This document shows positions 55,534-62,751 of a DNA stretch of 64,000 nt, piece by piece. Each line of letters starts with the position of its first letter. Position 1 is the stretch's first letter. Origin of the DNA: Rhizobium sp. WSM4643 (GTDB lineage: Bacteria; Pseudomonadota; Alphaproteobacteria; Rhizobiales; Rhizobiaceae); contig NZ_CP104041.1 in the NCBI RefSeq assembly GCF_025152745.1, positions 310,001 to 374,000 of the forward strand, given 5' to 3'. Both the position numbers and the translations under genes were made by a program. Under the pieces are notes generated by a model that was given only the letters and a program-made list of their open reading frames with translations, had not been told where the DNA came from and made no database searches.

Positions 55534-56997
55534 TCAGATCGGGTAGTGCCGTTTTCCCGAGGCCATGGTGATCCATCTGAGCTCGGTGAATTCATCGATT
55601 GCCGCCTTGCCGCCGAAGCGGCCGTAGCCGCTTGATTTGACGCCGCCGAAGGGCATTTGCGGCTCGTCGGAAACGGTCGCTTCGTTGATGTGGCAGATGC
55701 CGGATTCGAGCCGCATGGCGACGGCAAGTGCTGCATTGACGTCGGCGCTGAAGACGGCGGCCGACAGCCCGTATTCGTTGTCGTTGGCAACCGTCACAGC
55801 CTCGTCGACGCTGCCGACCCGGACGATCGCCGCGACCGGCCCGAAACTCTCCTCGCGGTAGATCCGCATAGCAGGCGTCACGTGATCGATGACGGTCGCG
55901 TCCATCAGCGTGCCGTTGGCCTGGCCGCCGCAGACGAGAACCGCGCCCTTCTGCAGGGCGTCATCGACGAGCGATCGGATGCGGCGGACGGCCTCGGCGT
56001 TGATCAGCGTGCCGAGCGGCGTGTTGCCGTCCCTGGGATTGCCGGCGACGAGGGTTGCGGCCTTCGTGCGGAACTTGCCGACGAAGCCGTCGGCGATCTC
56101 GTCCATCAGGATGATCCGCTCGGTCGACATGCAGATCTGACCCTGGTTCATGAAGGCGCCGAAGGCGGCCGCACTGACGGCCTCATTGATATCGGCATCG
56201 GCAAGGACGATGAACGGCGCCTTGCCGCCGAGTTCGAGCAGGCAGCGCTTGAGATGCCTTGCCGCGGTTTCGGCGATGATCCTGCCGACACGCGTGGAGC
56301 CGGTGAAGTTGATGCGGCGGACAGCGGGATGGGCGATCAGCGCATCGACGACGGCGGCTGCATCGCTCGGCGCATTGGAAACGACATTGACGACGCCGCG
56401 CGGAAAGCCGGCGTCACGCAGGATGTCGCCGATCAGGCCATGGGTCTTCGGGCAGAGTTCGGAAGCCTTCAGGATGACCGTATTTCCGCAGGCAAGCGGC
56501 ATGGCGACGGCGCGGGTGCCGAGGATAACAGGCGCATTCCAGGGGGCAATGCCGACGCAGACGCCTGCCGGCTGGCGGACCGCCATGGCGAGGCTTCCCG
56601 GAATGCCGGAAGGGATGAGCTCGCCGGATATTTGCGTGGTCATCGCCGCCGCCTCGCGAAGAATATCCGCGCCGAGGCCGCAATTGATCGCCGCCCATTG
56701 CGCGGTGGCGCCGGTTTCGCCGGTCATGGCGGCAACGAGTTCGGGGGTGCGGGCCTCCAGGATGTCTGCTGCGGCATTCAGAAGTCTGCGCCGTTCGCCC
56801 GGGCCGGTCTGCGACCAGTCCGGAAAGGCCGCCGCTGCCGCATTGGCTGCCCGCGTCATGTCGGCAATCGATCCTGCCGAGGCGATCGTTGCGACATCGC
56901 CGGTCAACGGATCGATGCGTTCGAAGGTGGCCCCTTCGGAAGCATCCATCGCCTCGTTGTTGATCATCAGCTGTGCCGAAAACACTGTTTCACCCAT
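55534..56997 (-). CDS. Aldehyde dehydrogenase (salicylaldehyde/vanillin dehydrogenase-like), copy 2
   Basis: The 487-residue ALDH carries LLELGGKAP and nucleophile C289 (GQICMSTER), with IAPWNAPVILGTRAVAMPLACGNTVILKASE. It ends QMPFGGVKSSGYGRFGGKAAIDEFTELRWIT. Nearly every motif parallels the ALDH at 48420-49865, so the two look like duplicates of one gene. The start at 56997 (MGETVFSAQ) is chosen over a longer frame that runs through the tandem repeat. It is the first gene of the operon, divergent from the AraC regulator. Confidence 0.87.
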   Translation of the reverse strand: MGETVFSAQLMINNEAMDASEGATFERIDPLTGDVATIASAGSIADMTRAANAAAAAFPDWSQTGPGERRRLLNAAADILEARTPELVAAMTGETGATAQWAAINCGLGADILREAAAMTTQISGELIPSGIPGSLAMAVRQPAGVCVGIAPWNAPVILGTRAVAMPLACGNTVILKASELCPKTHGLIGDILRDAGFPRGVVNVVSNAPSDAAAVVDALIAHPAVRRINFTGSTRVGRIIAETAARHLKRCLLELGGKAPFIVLADADINEAVSAAAFGAFMNQGQICMSTERIILMDEIADGFVGKFRTKAATLVAGNPRDGNTPLGTLINAEAVRRIRSLVDDALQKGAVLVCGGQANGTLMDATVIDHVTPAMRIYREESFGPVAAIVRVGSVDEAVTVANDNEYGLSAAVFSADVNAALAVAMRLESGICHINEATVSDEPQMPFGGVKSSGYGRFGGKAAIDEFTELRWITMASGKRHYPI

Positions 56998-57007
56998 TCG
57001 TCCCGTA

Positions 57008-57033
57008 TTGGCGCCACATGTTGGCGCCACATG
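57008..57033. promoter_or_regulatory. Tandem 13-base direct repeat upstream of ALDH copy 2
   Basis: TTGGCGCCACATG occurs twice without a gap (57008-57020 and 57021-57033), each copy containing the palindrome GGCGCC. It lies 11 bases upstream of the ALDH start and about 210 bases from the AraC gene. AraC-type regulators bind direct repeats, so it may be a regulatory site, although it is very close to the start codon for an activator. Confidence 0.4.
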
Positions 57034-57245
57034 CCGGTTTGCGTCGTTGCCATGGGAGAAAACGAGCGGACGCGGCGCCACGAGGGCCGCCTGACCGTTC
57101 CTGCATCTGTTGAAGAGCCTCCTCCCAAAGGCTGATGGAGAAGAGGTTACGCCGATCTGGCGCGGATGGAATGCGATTTATTGGGTTAATATTGTAATTA
57201 TCCGGCGATTACTGCATTGTTTGGCGTGGGGATGGAGGAGAAGCG

Positions 57246-58145
57246 TTGGCGACGAACGGCGGAATTCATCACTATGCCAGGGGCGAGTGGCACGCTCCGT
57301 CGCTGTCGCACCGACGCATCCGTTTTCAAAAAGGACTCTATGCCGATTTCCATCATTTCCTTCTGCTTGGGGAGGGGAGTGGGGAGCTTCATTTCGGCAA
57401 TGGCGAACATCGGCCGCTGCACGGACCGCTGCTTGCCTTCCTGCCGCCGCAGGCGCGATGCGACCTGTCGATATCGGCCGGAACCGCGGCCCATCTGGTC
57501 GGCGCTTCGCCGCAGATCATGGTCGATGCGATCGGCGACAAGGTGGAATCCTATTCGCTGCGCATTTTCACCGAACAGCGCAAGCTGGTCGAGGCATTGG
57601 ATCCCTTGACGGTCACCGAAATCAGCCCGCTGATCTCCGGCTTCGTACGGGAACTGGGCGATCCCTCCCGCTCCTCCTGGATGGTCGCATCCGCCTATAT
57701 CAGGCTCATCCTGATGGCGCTGTGGCGCGGCTCCGATGGCGAAAGAAGCGAGCAGCGCGGACAGGGCGAAGTGGGATCGATCCTGCAGAGATATCGGCAA
57801 CTGGTCGAGGCCGGTTTCCGCCAGCACCGGCCGATCAGCGATTATGCCGCAGAATTGGGCGTCACAGCCGACCGGCTGCATTCCACCTGCCAAAGGGCGC
57901 TCGGCCGCTCGCCGATCCAGCTTCTGCACGAACGCGTGGTGCAGGAGGCAAAGCTGAGATTGGAGCGGTCGGCCCGCAATATCCAGGAAATCTCCGACAG
58001 CCTCGGCTTCCGCGACCCGACCTATTTCAGCCATTTCTTCAAGCGCAAGACCGGCCTTTCCCCCGCCAGCTACCGCGAGATCGCCCGCGCTTCGGCAGGC
58101 TCGGAAAACAGCATGCTGTCCTCGGGTTATGCGGATTGGCCTTAG
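57246..58145 (+). CDS. AraC-family transcriptional regulator
   Basis: The 299-residue protein has a C-terminal double helix-turn-helix: YAAELGVTADRLHSTCQRALGRSPIQLLHERVVQEAKLRLERSARNIQEISDSLGFRDPTYFSHFFKRKTGLSPASYRE. This is the AraC/XylS signature, behind an N-terminal cupin-like ligand domain. The start is a TTG at 57246 with GGAGGAG six bases upstream. It is divergent from the ALDH-Liv operon and is most likely its activator. Confidence 0.88.
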   Translation: MATNGGIHHYARGEWHAPSLSHRRIRFQKGLYADFHHFLLLGEGSGELHFGNGEHRPLHGPLLAFLPPQARCDLSISAGTAAHLVGASPQIMVDAIGDKVESYSLRIFTEQRKLVEALDPLTVTEISPLISGFVRELGDPSRSSWMVASAYIRLILMALWRGSDGERSEQRGQGEVGSILQRYRQLVEAGFRQHRPISDYAAELGVTADRLHSTCQRALGRSPIQLLHERVVQEAKLRLERSARNIQEISDSLGFRDPTYFSHFFKRKTGLSPASYREIARASAGSENSMLSSGYADWP

Positions 58146-58563
58146 GCTCGGGGCACATTGGGTAAAGTTGGAATTTTTCTGTCCTGGATCGCAAATCATG
58201 CCTGACACGGAATTCCAAGCCGGCGTGGGACTGCAATGCGCCAATTGTGCACGCTCAATCAGCGACCGTGAAGGTTCTGTCCGCTGAATGGTGTCGCCCA
58301 AACAGATATTAATCCTAACGGTCACCGAAAACCATGTAAGGTTGCCATGTACGTTAAGCTATGCCCTACCGGGCATTTGTGTCAGCGGCGCGAAAGCCTT
58401 ATTTCTAGCGCTCTGGCACCTCAATCAGACATGACCCAAATGGGCGCGTCTGCAAACGTTTCGAGAAATTTTCCATCTAACGAAATGCCTAACGATACCC
58501 CTGGTCGGCAGTTTGTCGCCTTGCTCACACGCACAGGCTGATATAGCAGCCGAGCCAGAGGCA
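58146..58563. other. Gene-free stretch at the start of the accessory region
   Basis: About 418 bases between the AraC regulator and the secreted small protein show no convincing gene on either strand. Base composition begins to fall from the window norm here. No tRNA or clear repeat was found to mark an insertion boundary. Confidence 0.45.
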
Positions 58564-58962
58564 TCATGATCGTTTTTTGATTTTGATGAATAGCGACGTA
58601 TTGTGAACCTGCGAACCTTTATTTTCATAATGGATACAAATGCTATCCAAATCTTTCAGTTTACTGCGCACCGGAGAAGCAAATGTTCCGCTGTCATGGC
58701 AACTGGTGCCGATTTGGCATCCGAAAAAATAACCATGCTCTGAGGCGGTTTTCGTCGTGCAACGCAAACTATCCACTTCGCTTCCACTAGGTATTGCGGC
58801 ACATAGGTCTGCCGCAGTTGAGGGTTTAACATCCTTGAGCGCATTCCCAATTGGAGCGCCATTTGTCTTGCCATACGGGGGTCCGCATATCAAACTGTCA
58901 GCCGCGTGAGCAGAGGGTCCAAAAAGGAATGCAGTAACAACCATGAATAGAGCTTTTCGCAT
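58564..58962 (-). CDS. Predicted secreted Cys-rich small protein, unknown
   Basis: The 132-residue protein has a clear Sec signal peptide (MRKALFMVVTAFLFGPSAHA, cleavage after AHA) and a strong GAGGGAGG ribosome-binding site. The mature 112-residue part has six cysteines (26, 54, 68, 82, 88, 109), enough for three disulfides in the periplasm or outside, and a basic Lys/Arg end (KIKKRS). I recognise no family. Codon use and base composition differ from neighbouring operons, suggesting horizontal acquisition. Confidence 0.6.
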   Translation of the reverse strand: MRKALFMVVTAFLFGPSAHAADSLICGPPYGKTNGAPIGNALKDVKPSTAADLCAAIPSGSEVDSLRCTTKTASEHGYFFGCQIGTSCHDSGTFASPVRSKLKDLDSICIHYENKGSQVHNTSLFIKIKKRS

Positions 58963-59216
58963 GAGACGCCTCCCTCAAGCAGACCTTCATTGTTTGCAGT
59001 TCATTTTCGCAAACTGACCCATGTTTTTGGACGAAGCCATCGCGTCCACATGTATGGCTTGATTCACAGCTACAATCGCCGCAGCCTTCGTCGTCCATAT
59101 CGCAAAATCTCTTGCGTCCCGGGCGTATCGCACCATGCACTGCCATAGGCTACTTGGACAGCTAGCTTCGAATTGTCTAATCCGAAGCTAGCACCATTCT
59201 ATCGCGATACGCGTAG

Positions 59217-59540
59217 CTACCCAACGTAGTAAGTATTGCCAGGAGCGCAGGTCAGGCTGCAATTCGCAGAACAAGGCCCGTTCCAATCCCAGCAATAGCA
59301 GTCGCCATTTCTGACATGGAGGTCCCAATAGTCACCTTGATATTGCAGAGTTGCATTGCTTACGCCACCAGTTGAATACCAAACCGATACAGTGCACGGT
59401 CCGTTACGTCGATTGATGAATCGACATGTCGTAAGCAGACCAGGAGACTGCCCCTGCTTTACAACTAGGGCATCGTCAGCTGTTTTGCCTACTCCATCAG
59501 CTTCAAGCCCTGATGAGACCTTAGAAGATTGATCGTTCAT
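59217..59540 (-). CDS. Cys-rich small protein, unknown
   Basis: The 107-residue protein has a polar, leader-like N terminus (MNDQSSKVSSGLEADGVGK), a beta-rich aromatic middle, and a cluster of cysteines at 81, 83, 90, 94 and 98 plus two at 39 and 49. It has no signal peptide. GGGGGACG precedes the ATG at 59540, and ATTATA (TATAAT on the minus strand) at 59567-59572 could be the -10. Together with the upstream AT-rich region this looks like a real, foreign gene. No family is recognised. Confidence 0.5.
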   Translation of the reverse strand: MNDQSSKVSSGLEADGVGKTADDALVVKQGQSPGLLTTCRFINRRNGPCTVSVWYSTGGVSNATLQYQGDYWDLHVRNGDCYCWDWNGPCSANCSLTCAPGNTYYVG

Positions 59541-59989
59541 CGTTCGTCCCCCAGAAAAAACGTGCAATTATACACGCGGACATTACAATACTATAATATT
59601 ATAAATATACCAATATCTGTAATGGCTGGTAGAAAAGAAAATTCGGGGGAATACGATGAGTTATAATTAGTTAATACTAAAAACGCGCCAGCCGTGAGAG
59701 GACTAACGGGCCAAATCATAACCGAAGGTCACGAGTAAACATCTACTAATTGAGGCGAAGTTTATCAAAACAATCTAATGTAGGCAACGGGCATGAAAAA
59801 CCTACCGTTATGGATTGGTCGGCATTAGATATCGTTCCAAATGATCGAACGTCTGTGGCAGGAGTGCCGCCGGTCCTGCTACTTTTTCGAGCTTCTTCCA
59901 AATCGCACTGTCGAGATTTGGCACCTTTTTTAGCAAGCTGCTGAATTGCTGTGAATCTTCTTTAGATCAGCGTTTCCAATGGAAACGAC
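59541..59989. other. AT-rich gene-free stretch
   Basis: About 450 bases, with an especially AT-rich run at 59580-59620 (ATACTATAATATTATAAATA), separate the Cys-rich gene from the methyltransferase remnant. This is the lowest-GC part of the window by eye. No complete gene is evident; a short plus-strand frame at 59750-59944 has no support. Confidence 0.5.
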
Positions 59990-60383
59990 CTACGGTAGGG
60001 GGTCGATATAGATGAGCTTCAAACCGCCCTGGCGTTCGATTTCCTCGCGGAGCGGCCCTTTTCAATGACGATAAAATGAGTTTGTTATCGCCCCAGATGA
60101 GTTTGTTAGTCCATCCCTTAAGCTGCCGCCCTCGGCTGTCCGTCGAAAACAAATCGTGTTGCGCGGCCGTATCTTCGGGCTTTTCCGCCCGAGGCTCGTC
60201 TACCTGTTCAATAGTCTGAAAGGGGAGAACGACATTGCAGACCTCATTGGTCTTGCCATTCCAGACAAGTTCCACCTCGCGCTTGTCGTCGAAAAGCAGG
60301 AAGCGGTATTTTTCCGGCAAGGGCTTGTCGGCCTCAATGAAGCGAATGATTTCCTGCTGTTCTTGTTCTGTCAGTCGCGCCAC
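59990..60383 (-). pseudogene. Broken DNA adenine methyltransferase (type III R-M like), 5' remnant
   Basis: The frame begins MARLTEQEQQEIIRFIEADKPLPEKYRFLLFDDKREVELVWNG and reaches GWTNKLIWGDNKLILSSLK, the start of site-specific adenine methyltransferases of type III systems. At about 60060 the frame shifts. Reading one base on restores GPLREEIERQGGLKLIYIDP, the catalytic DPP(Y/F) region. It then runs LP and stops at 59990, so the catalytic motif is broken immediately. The rest of the enzyme and any restriction subunit are absent. It is a frameshifted, truncated relic. Confidence 0.75.
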
Positions 60384-60760
60384 AGAATCACCCTCAAAGT
60401 TACTCTCTCTAATTGATTTCCCTTTAGATCAAAGATTGCGGCGGCAACGCAACCCATTGCATGACGCAATCCGCCACCTCGGCTTGCCTGAGTTCACGCT
60501 GAAACCGGACCTTAGTAAAACCATAAATGAGCATATCGGAGCGCTGAGCATAGCGACGGCAAAAAGCCGCAGCGCGGGAATTCGCGCATGCTGAAATCGG
60601 AAGTAAGGAAGCCGCAGGAGATGCTTGTGAGCGTCGGGACCGACTACCGCCCGATTTTGCATCCCGTCCTCCAGGAGTTTGCCAGGAGCGGACTTCGCGA
60701 CTCGTTGGGTATGGCTACAGCGCTGAAAGCGAGAGGGGAAGCTGCGAGGTGGATCGCCGA
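60384..60760. other. Stretch with no confident gene
   Basis: About 377 bases between the methyltransferase relic and the DUF2958 gene. A 58-codon plus-strand frame (60588-60764, MLKSEVRKPQEMLVSVGTDYRPILHPVL...) has a GGAAG upstream and a protein-like texture. It may be the end of a lost gene, but it could also be chance. Confidence 0.4.
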
Positions 60761-61096
60761 CTAAGCGACGATCCTGCCATGGATGCGAGCCGCATCGGCA
60801 TACACCGACAATGGCTTGTCGGCTCTAAAATGGTTATCGCGTTCGACCAGAAGGCCGAAGCGCCCTCGTAGGGTCGAAATTTCAGAGAGGCTTGCGTAGC
60901 CAAGTTCGGGGCAACCATGGCCAAGGTCGCAAAGCCCAAACAAGGTATCACCGTCTGCCGCAAGCTCGGAGAAGAGCCATGTTGCATTTGCATCGGGCGT
61001 GAAGAGCTTGACGACGGGCTTGTGGTCGCGTTCGGGGCTTTCAGAAAGTTCGGCGTTATGACGAAGATGGTTCTTGAATTCGCGAGTCAGCAGCAT
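60761..61096 (-). CDS. DUF2958-family protein
   Basis: The 111-residue protein matches DUF2958: MLLTREFKNHLRHN, HKPVVKLFTPDANATWLFSEL, DTLFGLCDLGHGCPELGYASLSEI, LLVERDNHFRADKPLSVYA. Such genes are common on plasmids and integrative elements and have no known function. The ATG at 61096 fits the family start; a GTG nine codons upstream is possible. It lies beside the IS630 element in the relic-rich region. Confidence 0.82.
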   Translation of the reverse strand: MLLTREFKNHLRHNAELSESPERDHKPVVKLFTPDANATWLFSELAADGDTLFGLCDLGHGCPELGYASLSEISTLRGRFGLLVERDNHFRADKPLSVYADAARIHGRIVA

Positions 61097-61170
61097 TTCC
61101 TTGGCCTCTGTTCTCAGTCGCACCTCGCGACCGTTCTGAACCTTAGGAACATCGGATTCAGGAGAGGCTA

Positions 61171-62214
61171 GAGCGGTTCATGTTTTGACTGAAGCGTATC
61201 CTGCATTGCGGAAGTAGTTTTCGCATTCGTCTGGTTTGATGGTTTCGACGAGGTGCCCGAGATGGCGCCATGTATCCTCGCTGGTTCGCTTTTGAGCTTC
61301 GCGCATCCAATGCTTGATTTTGGCGAATGTCTGTTCGATCGGATTGAGGTCGGGCGAGTATTTCGGCAGGAACCACAGCCTTGCCCCGACCGCCTTGATG
61401 GCATCCCGGATTGCTTTGGATTTGTGAGAACCGAGATTGTCGGCGATGACAATGTCGCCGGATTTGAGGGTAGGAATCAGTTGCTGGCTCACATAGGCGC
61501 GGAAGCACTCGCCGTTGATCGGGCCGTCGAAGACGCAGGGCGCGGTTAGCCGATCGCAGCGGAGCGCGCCGAGGAAGGTCAGCGTTCGCCAGCGGCCATG
61601 CGGGGCAAAGCCGTGCAGCCTTTTGCCCTTTGGCCCCCAGCCCCGCAACGGCGTCATGTTGGTTCTGATCCAAGTTTCGTCGATAAAGACCAAACGACTC
61701 GGGTCGAAACGGCTTTGCCAGGCTTTCCAGCGCCTGCGGTGCCGGGCGATATCGGCACGGCCTTGCTCAAGGGCGAATAGTGTTTTTTTTAAAGCTGAAG
61801 CCTTCGCGACGCATGAACTGCCAGATGGCGTTGTGGGAGACTGTCACGCCGTGCGCCGCCAGTTCGTCCTTCAGACGATGCAGCGTCAGATGCGAGGTCT
61901 TCTCAATCCGCTCGATGATGAAGGCACGATGCGGCTCCAGCACCCGCCGGCGATGGCCGCCCATCTTCCCAGGCGTAACGCTGCCCGTCGTTCGATAACG
62001 CTGCGACCACTTCACCACAGAGGAAACAGCTATATCGAACCGATCCGCCACCACCCGGCAGCTCTGACCGGCCGCAACTGCAGCGACAACTCTTTCACGA
62101 AGATCATTGGAATATGGTCGTGTCATGGATACTGGCCTCCTTTCCAGTACCCATCAGGAATCACATATTTGCTGATTCGAGAATCTAGCGATTCCGAGAA
62201 GCGATGAACCGCTC
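61171..62214 (-). mobile_element. IS630-family insertion sequence with TA target duplication
   Basis: A 1044-base element is bounded by perfect 11-base inverted repeats (GAGCGGTTCAT at 61171-61181 and ATGAACCGCTC at 62204-62214) and flanked on both sides by TA (61169-61170 and 62215-62216). This is the expected IS630/Tc1 target duplication. It contains a single transposase gene in two overlapping frames and appears intact. The bases just outside (GGC-TA and TA-GCC) extend the symmetry to 16. Confidence 0.85.
61178..62126 (-). CDS. IS630-family transposase, two frames joined by frameshift
   Basis: The first frame (61767-62126, 119 residues) carries the helix-turn-helix: MTRPYSNDLRERVVAAVAAGQSCRVVADRFDIAVSSVVKWSQRY. 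The second (to 61178) carries the DDE core: VFIDETW, IVIADNLGSH and PDLNPIEQTFAKIKHW. Between them, in TTTAAAAAAAACAC near 61787, a run of eight A allows slippage to the second frame (KKTLFALEQGRADIARHRRRWKAWQSRFDPSRLVFIDET), giving a fusion of about 315 residues. A +1 shift or one-A transcriptional slip restores it. Alternatively one base was lost or gained and the gene is dead. Confidence 0.85.
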
Positions 62215-62216
62215 TA

Positions 62217-62751
62217 GCCGGATACTATAAGCACGCTTGCGCTTGTCCATCAGCGGCAAATCCGACCGATGTAGAGGGCCTCGGGAAGAAACGGGGTGAG
62301 GTGCTTGCAGGGTCGAAGAGGTCAAGGCTCGAATGCAACGCTTCCACGCAGCCTCAAAGCGTCAAAAATGGTTCGCTAGACTGTTGACAACCGTGCGCAG
62401 CCATTCGTTTAAAACCGGTCCACAACATTGGTACACCCGAGACCAATCGGACGGTGCTAGTAGCCTTATTTTCCGGGCTTTTCGGGAGTTGCTGAGAAAA
62501 TTCAAATCTCTCCAGTCTCGCTCGCCTCACTGAGTAATGCGACGGTGTGAAATGTTGACATTTCTCTCGGTTAGCGTACACAGGAACAAGCTCGAAAACG
62601 TACCAGAAAGTCCAATAAGGCTTTGTTTTCGTTTCTAATCTAGGCTTGCCCCGATGGCTCCGCTTCCTCCCTCCCTGCCCACCGTTTTGCCCGCTTCGGA
62701 CCGTCAGCGCAAACGGCTCAACCTAGCTTGACCTCGAAGAACACCCCAAAC
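62217..62751. other. Intergenic stretch at the right side of the accessory region
   Basis: About 535 bases between the IS element and the adenylate cyclase gene. Short open frames have no support and no RNA gene was recognised. The region ends just before the cyclase stop codon, where composition returns to the window norm. Confidence 0.45.

Noticed and set aside
55657..57135. Long plus-strand frame opposite ALDH copy 2
   Set aside because: Antisense shadow of a well-supported aldehyde dehydrogenase; the same kind of shadow occurs opposite ALDH copy 1.
58898..59146. An 82-codon Cys-rich minus-strand frame (and a 49-codon alternative frame in the same stretch)
   Set aside because: It overlaps the signal peptide of the better supported secreted protein, lacks a good ribosome-binding site and the two frames compete; left undecided rather than annotated.
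62333..62581. Possible tRNA-like 3' end or small RNA around TTCAAATCTCTCC
   Set aside because: No cloverleaf could be drawn and no matching acceptor stem was found.
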